A DNA stretch of 64,000 nt, from NCBI RefSeq assembly GCF_012427845.1, contig NZ_CP038498.1:1736001-1800000 (forward strand), written 5' to 3'. Made by a program: the position numbers and the translations under genes. The notes beneath the pieces are model-generated. The model made no database searches. It was not told the origin of the DNA and was given only the letters and a program-made list of their open reading frames with translations. The DNA is from Pectobacterium punjabense (GTDB taxonomy: Bacteria > Pseudomonadota > Gammaproteobacteria > Enterobacterales > Enterobacteriaceae). Positions 28,391 to 37,438 of the stretch are shown one piece after another; position 1 is the stretch's first letter, and every line of letters starts with the position of its first letter.

Positions 28391-28918
28391 TTAATTTTTT
28401 GGGTGGTAAAACCTTTTAAATCTACGGATTTGTTCTTCCTTCTTATATTGTTTCTCGATGAGATCTAACCTCTCTTTCTCTGCCTGTTGGCGATTTTGTT
28501 CATTTTGAATGATGCTACTTACCAGCGAAGCTGGAATAACCTGAATATTGTTTGACCAATATCGATAAGGATTACTCGCCTGAATGTTGTCAACTGTGGT
28601 TGATATTTTATCTACATCAAGCTTTTTTTCAAAAGAAATGACACGGTTATTACCCTCTTTTGAAATTAATTTGGCTGTATTCTCTAAGTTTTCCTGACTT
28701 CTTAAATTAAATGCACCTACAACGATATTGTGATCTTGATGATATAAAGCCTGTTTTTTATTTTCACGATAACACTCAAGGTAAGAATAGAGTTTGAACT
28801 CTTGAATACCAAATGTTTCCTCAAGCATAGTCATTTGTTCAGCCAAGATATTCAGAATATCGTTTTTGGATAGTTTTTCATGAAGTTTGATTTCAAGTGA
28901 ACCGGGGAGTTTTTTCAT
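28391..28918 (-). CDS. Unknown protein in the first RepL-like operon
   Basis: The 175-residue protein is not recognized. It starts 25 bases after the RepL-like gene on the same strand with AAGGAAAAA upstream. The C-terminal third is a charged coiled coil (QQAEKERLDLIEKQYKKEEQ). It may assist the replication or partition function of its partner. Confidence 0.6.
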   Translation of the reverse strand: MKKLPGSLEIKLHEKLSKNDILNILAEQMTMLEETFGIQEFKLYSYLECYRENKKQALYHQDHNIVVGAFNLRSQENLENTAKLISKEGNNRVISFEKKLDVDKISTTVDNIQASNPYRYWSNNIQVIPASLVSSIIQNEQNRQQAEKERLDLIEKQYKKEEQIRRFKRFYHPKN

Positions 28919-28943
28919 TTTTTTTTCCTTATTGTTATTTTTA

Positions 28944-29678
28944 TCATGATACTGCTTTCAAATGGTTTGTGGCATCAGCCAAGTCTTTTCTTGCCACTTC
29001 ATTTTCCTTCGTTCGTTTGTATACCTTTCGGGGCTTATCGATCTTGATACTGTTTTTAGCATTAGGAACAGCATTATTCTTTTTCTTCTTACTAAAAATA
29101 AAAGCATCAGTATAGATCTCTTTCGTTTCTCTTTCTAAAGCTAGGTTTCGTCTTTCTTGCTTTGAGTAATCAGTATAGTTTTCTGGATATTGCTCAAGCT
29201 CCGCATGAAGACTTCTGGCATTGCTTAAATGCTCTTTACGCTTTTCATCAAGTTGATGGCTTAGACCTTTGGCGAAAATGTTCGAGTTAATATACAGATG
29301 CCCATGATGTTCAACGAGAATACCTTTCTGTTTGAGCTTTTTGAATATGTTGGACATATTGCCGGATGCGATATTCAATGCCTTGCAGAGTGATGCTTGC
29401 GACAGATTGATAAGGTTTCCGAACTCCATATATTCTAAGATATAAGTCAAGACACGGAATTCATTCTTAGATATATCCAAATCAGAAAAAACACGAAAGT
29501 TGGAAGTGAAGGCAAAAACATAAGGCTGTGCAAATGAGATCGATTTATCTTCTTTTGTCGCAATAACTGTGGTCGATTTTATATCCTTGTTTTGCAGTAA
29601 GTGTCTTGCGATATCAATCTTTTGTTCCGTGGTTAATGTTTCAAATAGGCTAAGTAGTTCTGTGTCATTAGTATTCAT
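28944..29678 (-). CDS. RepL-like winged-helix replication/maintenance protein 1
   Basis: The 244-residue protein contains a winged-helix region like plasmid RepL proteins: DLDISKNEFRVLTYILEYME, INLSQASLCKALNIASGNMS, NIFKKLKQKGILVEHHGHLY, INSNIFAKG. The C-terminus is very basic. Start 29678 has AGAGAGAATA upstream; the 21-residue longer reading lacks a site. A phased palindrome array lies 125 to 208 bases upstream. A role as initiator or autoregulator is inference. Confidence 0.62.
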   Translation of the reverse strand: MNTNDTELLSLFETLTTEQKIDIARHLLQNKDIKSTTVIATKEDKSISFAQPYVFAFTSNFRVFSDLDISKNEFRVLTYILEYMEFGNLINLSQASLCKALNIASGNMSNIFKKLKQKGILVEHHGHLYINSNIFAKGLSHQLDEKRKEHLSNARSLHAELEQYPENYTDYSKQERRNLALERETKEIYTDAFIFSKKKKNNAVPNAKNSIKIDKPRKVYKRTKENEVARKDLADATNHLKAVS

Positions 29679-29802
29679 ATTATTCTCTCTTATAGTTTTT
29701 ATTATGTTATTTTTAATACTATGCAGAAAAATAAAAGTCAATAGTTAAACTATAAATAAAATAGGGGTTTTATTATTATGCTATTGTTATATGTTAAAAA
29801 AC

Positions 29803-29886
29803 CTATGTTCAAACATAGATCTCGCTATGTTCGAACATAGGACGGATCTATGTGCGCACATAGGAGTTTGCTATGTTCGAACATAG
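29803..29886. promoter_or_regulatory. Array of four 16-base palindromes, CTATGTTCGAACATAG type
   Basis: Four copies start at 29803, 29825, 29848 and 29871: CTATGTTCAAACATAG, CTATGTTCGAACATAG, CTATGTGCGCACATAG and CTATGTTCGAACATAG. Steps of 22, 23 and 23 bases place them on one face of the helix. Fixed CTATGT/ACATAG arms with a variable centre suggest cooperative dimer binding as operators or iterons for the nearby RepL-like protein. Confidence 0.85.
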
Positions 29887-30120
29887 CAAAAAAAGTTGTG
29901 AAGCCTTGATTTTATTGGGCTGGGGCAGTGCTTATAATTAAATAATTAGTAAGAAGTTAAGAGAGTCCAGTTTTCCTTTTGCCTTATGTGCAGGGTGTTT
30001 TACGTGGGAATATGTGGTTTTCTTGATACTTATTTTCAGCGAAGTGATTGTTTCATACAATCACGAAGCGCTGCTGGCATTTTAAGAATAGTGTAATTGT
30101 TTTCCTTTTATTTTACTGGC

Positions 30121-30261
30121 GGCTATCGCCGCAATTCTCTATGGATAAATCCATCATTAACAGGGGCGAGCCCTGTTCCAGCAATGTGATTGTTTTGGAC
30201 AATCACTAAGTGCTGCTTCTTTGAATATAGTTTTCCTATGCGTTTAAGAGCAAATGCTATA
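30121..30261. repeat. Hairpin-rich direct repeat, copy 1 (141 bases)
   Basis: About 85 to 90 percent similar by eye to copy 2 at 30447 to 30587. It strings together GGCTATCGCC, ATGGATAAATCCAT, CAGGGGCGAGCCCTG, GTGATTGT/ACAATCAC and a CTAT/ATAG-bounded stem. A third isolated GTGATTGT/ACAATCAC hairpin is at 30044 to 30064. No open frame crosses it, so it may encode a structured RNA or act as DNA hairpins. Confidence 0.78.
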
Positions 30262-30446
30262 GCCTTGATGAATTTCTAATTAATATACTGACAAAGGGCG
30301 AAGCCATGAGCGAAAGCTCATAAAAAGGATCTGTTTTTCAATATGAATTTTTAATTTAAGTATATGCTAAAACTAGTTTATAAAATATCTTGAACACTAA
30401 ACCGTCCATGAAGTAGTAAGATTAATCATACTATTTCTGCTTTATC

Positions 30447-30587
30447 GGCTATCGCCGAAATTCTTTATGGATAAATCCATCATTAACAGGGATGAACCCT
30501 GTTTCAGCGATGTGATTGTTTTTGACAATCACTCAGTGCTGCTATTGAGAATATAGTTTTTCTATACGTTTAAGAGCAAATGCTATA
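30447..30587. repeat. Hairpin-rich direct repeat, copy 2 (141 bases)
   Basis: Same order of hairpins as copy 1, 326 bases away. Several differences are in loops or are paired changes that keep the stem (for example GGGGCGAGCCC against GGGATGAACCC), which argues that structure is under selection. Confidence 0.78.
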
Positions 30588-31034
30588 TGTTATCGCGGTA
30601 ATTCTGTGTTCAAGAATAAGGTCAATTTTGTTTTTTATGATTAAACGATCTGAAAAAGATCTTTCCTTTTTTTGCTATCAATACTAAAAACGTACTTCAT
30701 CAAGATAAAAATACATATTTCAGAGTTAGGGCGTAGCCGTGCTCATGAAAACAGATTCATCGTTTTCGGCAGCACATGAGCGTTAGCTCATAGAGGGCGG
30801 TGATTTTCAAAAAGGATTTTAATGAAAAAGGAAGGAAAGCTTCACAATAAAAATATAAATTTCATTCATAAGAAGCTAATGATTTTTAATGTCGAAAACC
30901 CTCATGGCGATCATAAAAATCGCCCGGTTTCTTTTAATCCTCTTAAGTATTATCTCTTACTTCTTGCAAAATTAAATTAAGGAAAAATCGGCCTGTAGCC
31001 CTTGCGGTATAAGGCTTAGGACGAAAATATGCGA

Positions 31035-31113
31035 CTGACTGCACGGTCAGTGTTTCTGACTCTATAGTCAGTATTCCTGACTGCACAGTGAGCTTTCCTG
31101 ACTTTGCAGTCAG
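31035..31113. promoter_or_regulatory. Array of four 16-base palindromes, CTGACT(N4)AGTCAG type
   Basis: Copies start at 31035, 31056, 31077 and 31098, exactly 21 bases apart: CTGACTGCACGGTCAG, CTGACTCTATAGTCAG, CTGACTGCACAGTGAG and CTGACTTTGCAGTCAG. The array ends 165 bases before the second RepL-like gene. Exact two-turn spacing suggests cooperative binding by a dimeric protein, probably that RepL-like product. Confidence 0.85.
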
Positions 31114-31278
31114 TTTCTATGTCATTTTATAGCTTAAAAACGACAGTGCTTTAAATTATCGTCACTGGAATATTGGCGATTTTTTTAATATTTTTGCAAT
31201 AAAGCGTGCAAAAAACTTGATATCTATTTTGTGCATGGTATTTAATTGACTATAAATAAAATAATAAGAGGGAATAAC

Positions 31279-31998
31279 ATGATGAATGAAATGGAAGTTG
31301 ACTTGGATTTAGGTTTAAATCCTTTTTGCTTTGAGACAGAACTAAAGATTGAAACAAGAAAGAAAAATCTGACTGTTTCAAGGGGAACAGAACTTATCGA
31401 AAGGAGAGATACTGGTAAAAGCTACTTCGCCAATATCGTGCATACTCAAGAAGTCGATAAAGAAGAGTTTATTAAACTTTATACATCCCAGATAAAATCA
31501 TACTTCGATCTCACGAAAACAGCCTATAAGGTGTTTTTCATCTTTTTACGAATATATCAGGATGCGATTGGAAAAGATCACTTTTATCTGAGTTGTAAAA
31601 AAGCAATGTCGCTTGCAGAAAAAATAGATCACTTTGCTTTGTCTGAGTCTATCTTTTACCGAGGAATAAAAGAACTTATAGAGAAACGTATTATTGCTAA
31701 AACTAATGAAAAAAACTGGTATTTCATAAATCCAGCTATTGTCTTCAATGGTGATCGTGCTCGCTTTGTTTCAGAGATTGTAAAAAAGAAAGAAGTGATG
31801 GAAGAACAACCTGAAAGCATGGTAAGTAATGGTAGCAGCAACAGAAAATCCGAAGATAAAAATAGGGAGGTTGAGACAGTTTTACAAGAAGTTAATAACC
31901 AAGAAGACATTGATTTGTTAATCGAAAAATTGCAGGCTAAAAAATCCAAAGTGGCGATAATTAATAAAAATATGAATAGGTTCGCCACTACTGAATAA
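31279..31998 (+). CDS. RepL-like winged-helix replication/maintenance protein 2
   Basis: The 239-residue protein has the RepL-type region DLTKTAYKVFFIFLRIYQDA, SLAEKIDHFALSESIFYRGI, KELIEKRIIAK and the hallmark WYFINPAIVFNGDRARFV, followed by a charged tail. AGAGGGAATA precedes the ATG at 31279. It is divergent from RepL-like protein 1 across the origin-like region and has its own palindrome array upstream. Confidence 0.68.
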   Translation: MMNEMEVDLDLGLNPFCFETELKIETRKKNLTVSRGTELIERRDTGKSYFANIVHTQEVDKEEFIKLYTSQIKSYFDLTKTAYKVFFIFLRIYQDAIGKDHFYLSCKKAMSLAEKIDHFALSESIFYRGIKELIEKRIIAKTNEKNWYFINPAIVFNGDRARFVSEIVKKKEVMEEQPESMVSNGSSNRKSEDKNREVETVLQEVNNQEDIDLLIEKLQAKKSKVAIINKNMNRFATTE

Positions 31999-32052
31999 GC
32001 AACTTTTTTACCACCAGAAGAACTATTAGATTGTGGCAATATTTAAAATCAG

Positions 32053-32595
32053 TCACATTATTATGTAGCAATAGGGCGTATTTCCTATTGGGTAGTGCTG
32101 GATATGTTTATTAAAATTTTTGGTTTGATAGTATTTTTTATCAAGGTAAGTTTCAGCAAGTGAATGAAGCTGATCATTTTCTATTACCTTCGTGATACCA
32201 ACAGCCCAGACACTGCGAAGATCTAGTTCGGATTTTCGCATCTGACCGATTTTTTTCAGATCGCTAGCCATATTCTTAACACAAGTTGTCGGATTAGGAT
32301 TCTGCTTAAATTCAATTGCCATGTATCTTTATTGTACCCATCCTTTTTTACGTAGTAGAAAATCTGGACGGAAATAATATTTTTCTTTATTTTGACGATA
32401 ATCAAACTCAAGTATCTGTTCTCGCCAGTATAAATGTTCAGTATTAGCCAACATATTCGCAAATTCAACTTGCAACCAAATTTCCCATCCGGTTATTTTG
32501 TGTTCATGAATGATATGTAGTTTTTGTTGAATATTTTTTTGAGAGAAAAAATCACTTAACAATCCATTTAGATGCTGAAAATCTCTGTTAATCAT
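32053..32595 (-). pseudogene. PD-(D/E)XK-type nuclease gene split by one stop codon
   Basis: Two halves lie in the same frame, separated by a single TAA at 32329 to 32331: YFRPDFLLRKKGWVQ, stop, RYMAIEFKQNPNPTTC. The D of RPDFL and the ExK of IEFKQ fit a restriction-type nuclease core that spans the stop. The full product would be 180 residues. The second half has its own ATG at 32322 but weak support for a start. Nonsense mutation is the simplest reading. Confidence 0.75.
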
Positions 32596-32952
32596 AAGTT
32601 CTTGTCCGTATATATTTTATTAGTTGTATTTTTGACGTTCACATCTTACATCAATGTAATTTAAAATAAAAGGTAAAACAAAGAATGAAAATTTTATTTT
32701 TATAAAAAATGGTATATCGACTCGAATGCGGAGAGAAGGCAAGTTTTGTATTAACAAAGTAGTTATTCGACTGAGATCATATTTATGGTGAGGGGGTATT
32801 CACAAAGATGATGTTCAGTGATTGAGTAAAAGAGATACACGAAGTCATTTCATATTAAAATGCTGGCTAATGTGTTATTTATATGAGTTAAATTTGATTT
32901 ACCAATAATAAATATGGTATTAAAAATAAAACAATAAAAGGAAAATCAAACG
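32596..32952. other. AT-rich gap without a gene
   Basis: This 357-base region holds no credible frame. The right end has AAAAGGAAAA, the ribosome site of the next gene, and should hold its promoter. Confidence 0.5.
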
Positions 32953-33639
32953 ATGAATAATATTAAAATCATTGCACTATTTTATGCTAATGAAAAAATC
33001 CCATTTCTAACTTGTATAGTTAAAGATGTTGAAGAGAACGAACAAGGAGTAAAACTTACTTTTGAAAGCGGTAATAGCATCTGTGTCAAAGATTACGATT
33101 CTTTCTTCCTGTCTGAATCAGCAAATGATTGCGATAAGGAACGAATGGTAAATGTGTATGGGAGATTGATTTCTGAACTGAGCCAAGTAAGTGAAGAAAC
33201 AATAAGATCGCTGATGTCAGAAACCAAAGCCTATAACAGTCAACATCCCAAGACGCCCGTTAGTGTTCTGGATGATTACTATTACTGTGGCAGGGTGAAA
33301 GCCAATGCACCAGATGAAGCTGCCCTGATGAATGTGCTTGGCCTAAAGGATTTACGTCAAGCCTTATCTCAAGATAGTCTCCTATCCGAGCTTGTCGCAT
33401 CTGGTGATATTGTCATTCACGCTGATATGGGCTTTCCAGTAGCAGAGAGTATGAATCTGGGTGTTAGCATTGACATATGGCCCATAAATCCCATACATCA
33501 GCGAGATTTGACTAAAGGCTATGTGGTGGTATTCAGAAACGATGAGTTCGAGTATGAAGTTGAAGGTGATCTCTATGAGGCGCTGTCGGAAGCTGTTGAC
33601 AGGATGAAGATCGCTGTTGTTATGTTCAGGAATGAATAG
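32953..33639 (+). CDS. Unknown 228-residue protein
   Basis: I do not recognize this acidic soluble protein. The first 50 residues are strand-rich (IIALFYANEKIPFLTCIV, LTFESGNSICVKDYDSFFL) and the C-terminal half has further strands (GYVVVFRNDEFEYEVEGD). Codon use is closer to the chromosome in its second half. Possible ligand-binding or immunity protein, but nothing supports a specific role. Confidence 0.65.
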   Translation: MNNIKIIALFYANEKIPFLTCIVKDVEENEQGVKLTFESGNSICVKDYDSFFLSESANDCDKERMVNVYGRLISELSQVSEETIRSLMSETKAYNSQHPKTPVSVLDDYYYCGRVKANAPDEAALMNVLGLKDLRQALSQDSLLSELVASGDIVIHADMGFPVAESMNLGVSIDIWPINPIHQRDLTKGYVVVFRNDEFEYEVEGDLYEALSEAVDRMKIAVVMFRNE

Positions 33640-33924
33640 TATTTTAGAGTTTTCACCATCAAAAATAACTTCTGTTCCAGCCATGTTTTGTACTCAAGCA
33701 TTAAAGAGTAAGCTATATTAAGGAATAATATCTTTTGCTATGTTAGCCGTTTGATCTTACCCGTCATGTTATTGTCCAACCCTGATTTTTATGGTTGTGC
33801 TTTACTGAAGACGAAGAAGCTATTGATGATAAGTTAAGTTTTATATGCGTTCCTATTTTGAATTATATTTTTGATTTAAAAGCCTTAACCTATGTCATAA
33901 AGTTAAGGCTGTAGCTGTCAGATT

Positions 33925-35595
33925 TTATTTAGTCCAAAGAGATAAGGTTTTAAGCATCCAAATTATCTGTTCGCCAAAAGGATATGATCCAAAAAGAAGA
34001 CCATCATGTGTCATCCATATGGGATTAAAGAGCAATAGTGCAGTGGTGAATGCACTCGTTAGTATTAAGCTTAAAAACCATGTGCTGCGAAGAATGCCTT
34101 TATCGGCACTCCATTTTGCAAGGTATTCATTCAAGCGCCATTTAATCCATCGTCGACGCCAAATGTAACCAAGTGTTGGTATAATCACAGCCATAATGAT
34201 AATGAGTAGCCCACAATAACGAGCTATCGATTGTAAAGAAAGCCATAACTCTTGCTGAGTTCCCCATCGACTTAATGGAGTCATGTATATTTTTTTAGTA
34301 TCTTGTTGCCAGTGATGATTAAAAGCAGTGTAGAGTGGCATAAGCAGGTAAATCATAAAAGAACTAATCATTGCCCACTTAACAACGGACCAGCGTTGAA
34401 TCGCTGTTATTATGCGTTTCAGGCTGGTTAATGCTTCGTCAAGATAGGTTGTGGTGAATCCTCGGTTAAGAGCCTCGCGCAGCATATCACCGGATTTTCC
34501 TCGCCTGTTAGCTTCAAGCATATCCTGATGCGCTTCTGATTCCATAAAGGTATGGATCGTTTTTCGACTGGCTGACGCGATAAAAGGATTGAGCAATTTG
34601 TTTTTTGTTGCGCTGTAGACAAGATTATCCAAATCACTTTTAAGCATTAGCTCGATCACATGACCCGCATCAAGTATATGTGGCTTAATACCATAAACAA
34701 TCCAGTGAATTTGATGATTATCCACCTGTGGCAGTGGGCTGTTAAAACGAGCAAATGGAACTGAAGCGTCATAGCGGAAATGTACCTGACGTGCTTCATC
34801 ATCAATCCCATCTGACTGCAACTCGACTTCACCGAATTGAGCAAGATTGGGTATTCCTGCTTTATAGAGTCCATCTTTGATAAAGGTTTGTACGTCATGG
34901 CTGAAATACACTAACTGGTATTCTGGCACTGCAACACTGTGCAACTGAGTGATCTGTGTTATTTCTCCCGTACCTTTACAGGGAGAGCATTGCTGGCGAC
35001 CTGAACCATGACAATAACTACATTTCACTCGACCACCAGAGCAAGAAGTACAGGGTCTATAGTAACTTTCACTACGAGTTTGCTTTGCGTAATGATCATA
35101 ATGACTGCGGTGTGCCAGTATATGACCACTACCGCCACAGCTAGAACAAGTCGTTTTACCAGAACCATGACAATGTGAACAATTTATCTGTCCTCGTCCA
35201 CTACAGTTAGAACAGTTTTCCGTCAGACAAAGGTGTTTGGGATGAGAATAGATCTTGGTTTCTCGCCGAATCTGTCCATAAGAACGAGAAAGGATTAATG
35301 AACGAGCTTCTCTCAGCGTCTCTGCTCGTGAAAGCACTGCGCGGGTTTCCGCTTTGAGCGCATCAGAGTATTGAACAGCATTGAAAAAAACAAGTGTATT
35401 ACTGGTCGCAGTTACTCGTCCTGCTTGGCTATTTTTTTCTGCTTCAATGCTAAAATCAAGTCGTAAACTTATCTGGTAATCAAAATTGATCTGTTCCTGA
35501 AGTGTTAAAACAAGTTTATCAGGTTGTAGCCTTGTAGAGCGCTCAACGAAGTTTTGTATAGCTGTAGTGCAAGATGATAGCCAAGCTTCTTCCAT
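33925..35595 (-). CDS. Membrane protein with a DnaJ-type cysteine-rich zinc domain
   Basis: Residues 128 to 210 of this 556-residue protein carry six CxxC units with DnaJ-like GxG turns (CSNCSGRG, CSHCHGSG, CSSCGGSG, CTSCSGG, CSYCHGSG, CSPCKGTG), enough to bind two or three zinc ions. There is no J domain. Three membrane helices lie in the last 170 residues (WAMISSFMIYLLMPLYTAF, YCGLLIIIMAVIIPTLGYIW, WFLSLILTSAFTTALLLF). It may be a membrane-tethered chaperone-like or sensor protein; no partner gene is adjacent. Confidence 0.78.
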   Translation of the reverse strand: MEEAWLSSCTTAIQNFVERSTRLQPDKLVLTLQEQINFDYQISLRLDFSIEAEKNSQAGRVTATSNTLVFFNAVQYSDALKAETRAVLSRAETLREARSLILSRSYGQIRRETKIYSHPKHLCLTENCSNCSGRGQINCSHCHGSGKTTCSSCGGSGHILAHRSHYDHYAKQTRSESYYRPCTSCSGGRVKCSYCHGSGRQQCSPCKGTGEITQITQLHSVAVPEYQLVYFSHDVQTFIKDGLYKAGIPNLAQFGEVELQSDGIDDEARQVHFRYDASVPFARFNSPLPQVDNHQIHWIVYGIKPHILDAGHVIELMLKSDLDNLVYSATKNKLLNPFIASASRKTIHTFMESEAHQDMLEANRRGKSGDMLREALNRGFTTTYLDEALTSLKRIITAIQRWSVVKWAMISSFMIYLLMPLYTAFNHHWQQDTKKIYMTPLSRWGTQQELWLSLQSIARYCGLLIIIMAVIIPTLGYIWRRRWIKWRLNEYLAKWSADKGILRSTWFLSLILTSAFTTALLLFNPIWMTHDGLLFGSYPFGEQIIWMLKTLSLWTK

Positions 35596-35852
35596 GTTTA
35601 CTCCCTCAGTGAAGCAAGTCGTAGCTTAATAAAGATTACAGTGTCCATTTTTATGAGCAACGAAAAATACTCAGATTAAAGTGGATTTAATCAGAATGTA
35701 ACAATATATCAACATATTATCTATAACATTAGAGGTGGGAGAGAAGGATACCAATAAAAATGAATGGATAAATGGCAGATGAAAGTTATTAAAAAGAAGT
35801 CAGGCTATTGTGACTCCTTTCAGATGGTTGCTAGTTCTAATACTGCTAATTA

Positions 35853-36230
35853 TTAGTCTAATAACCCACGAGAAACCTTACTCGCCGTCTGACTGAAATT
35901 ATATCGGTCAACAACATTTCCTTTGAACCAAATGTCTAAGGATTTCATGTGAGCGGTATTGCTGTTTTTCAGTAGGGCCAGACCGGGAATGTAATTTGAA
36001 ATCTGAGTTTCGCCTGACATGCTGGAGTAAGACCACATTTCCTGACCATCATTGGTGGCTCGTGTTTGTGGTTCCCCGAATGCAGCTAAGATTTCCTGCT
36101 GGGTAGTTTTCCCTTTAACGATTTTGGTTTTTACGGTTTGTTGGGATTCGTCTTTAAGGGATTTGTTGCCATAGGTGGTGCAAGCGGTAAGAGGCAGGAT
36201 CACCAGAGCAGCGATAAACATTTTTTTCAT
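35853..36230 (-). CDS. Lipoprotein with a BamE/SmpA-like fold
   Basis: The signal peptide ends in the lipobox LTAC at residue 14 to 17. The mature part has TQQEILAAFGEPQTRATND and a YSS strand, as in SmpA/BamE-type small lipoproteins. The AACATG region on the minus strand shows GGAGTTA upstream of the ATG. It probably sits in the outer membrane; a role in conjugation or envelope upkeep is unknown. Confidence 0.75.
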   Translation of the reverse strand: MKKMFIAALVILPLTACTTYGNKSLKDESQQTVKTKIVKGKTTQQEILAAFGEPQTRATNDGQEMWSYSSMSGETQISNYIPGLALLKNSNTAHMKSLDIWFKGNVVDRYNFSQTASKVSRGLLD

Positions 36231-36867
36231 GTTAACTCCATATAAACAGTAAACGTAAAAACAGGCGTAAAGATGCCGGGGCCAGAGGTATGTCGAATCT
36301 GACTATATAAATTTGTGTTAATGACTGACGAGGAAAGCCGCTTATCAGATGTTGTGAGTCTTTCTATCTAATCCGCTAACGGTATCCCTCATGCTCATGT
36401 TGTTTTCCCTGATGTTGCATTAATAGAAGCAGCGCAGATGCCATAAAACAGCTTTAGGCGTTTGTCTTACGGCCAGTAGCTCCATCTCCTTGAACCCACT
36501 CGTAAACAGCTCTGTGGCTCTTTTTCTCACTTTATCCAGTAACGATTCTTCTAGCAAGAAAATGATCGGTATAACAGATCGATAAGTTGATATTGATAGC
36601 TTATGGCGATTAATAATGCTTTATCGATCGGCATTTTAATTGATTTAATCGATCGAATATAAATATATGATAGTTTAAAGCTATCATTATTTTGTTTTTG
36701 ATCGTTACAAACGATATGACGACCCTCAAAAATAATTGAATCCTATCAATTGGTTAATCAGGTGGCTTTGCTGTGGTCGTCCTGTAAGAGCAAGCTGTAA
36801 CGTCTTCAGGCAACTCGAAAGGCATCAAAACATAACAGCATTTATGATTATCAGGATGGATAGGAAG
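36231..36867. other. Intergenic region with CGATCG clusters and a hairpin
   Basis: No gene is supported in 637 bases. Several CGATCG or ATCGAT palindromes cluster between about 36560 and 36660, and TGATAG/CTATCA forms a hairpin near 36668. These could be sites for a regulator of the lipoprotein gene that follows. Confidence 0.5.
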
Positions 36868-37422
36868 ATGAAGACGATTTTACTCGTTGCTGGCACAGCG
36901 CTTTTTCTGGCGGGATGTGGTGAGAAGGGCGATTTTGAGAAGGCGATTAACGCGAAAATTTCAAAATCAAAGGTGTGCTATTCACTGCAAAACAATGACT
37001 TTGCATTCAACAAAGGTTTTCCGGTAAAGGTTAATCATGGCTACCGTTCTGCTGGATACAATGCCAGTGATGAAATCCTGAATGGGCTTGTTGAACAGGG
37101 GCTTCTCACTGTTTCACAACAGCCTAATGGCTTCGGCAGTGTTGATGTTTTAGAAGTTACAGATAAAGGCCAAGAGATTGATTTCTGGAACCGTGAGGAA
37201 GGTGCCTGTGTTGGTCATCGTGCTGTCGCTGAGATTACTAATTGGACTGAACCGAGTGAGGGTAATGGCGCTAAAATCACGCAAGTGACCTATACGTGGA
37301 AACTCGATGGCGTTCCGGGTTGGGTTGATAAAAATGCTTTCTCTGGCGTTAAGGGGATGGCTGAACCCGTAGAAGCCAAAATTGTTCTGGTGAAGACCAA
37401 TAACGGCTGGGCCGCTCGGTAA
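36868..37422 (+). CDS. Predicted lipoprotein, unknown
   Basis: The 184-residue protein begins MKTILLVAGTALFLAGCGEK, a clear lipoprotein signal with lipobox LAGC. GATAGGAAG precedes the ATG at 36868; a longer in-frame reading is not supported. The mature domain has two cysteines and is strand-rich. It is followed 16 bases later by a membrane protein, probably in one operon. Confidence 0.75.
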   Translation: MKTILLVAGTALFLAGCGEKGDFEKAINAKISKSKVCYSLQNNDFAFNKGFPVKVNHGYRSAGYNASDEILNGLVEQGLLTVSQQPNGFGSVDVLEVTDKGQEIDFWNREEGACVGHRAVAEITNWTEPSEGNGAKITQVTYTWKLDGVPGWVDKNAFSGVKGMAEPVEAKIVLVKTNNGWAAR

Positions 37423-37438
37423 TTACAGGAAAAATGCT

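Larger units (their letters stand above)
29742..31278. other. Origin-like intergenic region between two RepL-like genes
   Basis: No gene is seen in these 1.5 kb. The region is packed with structure: a palindrome array at each end, two 141-base direct repeats full of hairpins, and further hairpins (ATGAGCGAAAGCTCAT near 30310, ATGAGCGTTAGCTCAT near 30764). Divergent initiator-like genes flank it. This is what a replication or transfer origin of an excised element might look like, but no known oriV was recognized. Confidence 0.6.

Noticed and set aside
29803..31113. Regular short repeats as a CRISPR array
   Set aside because: Units are 16-base palindromes with 5 to 7-base gaps, and no spacers of 28 to 40 bases or cas genes exist. 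They fit operator or iteron arrays.
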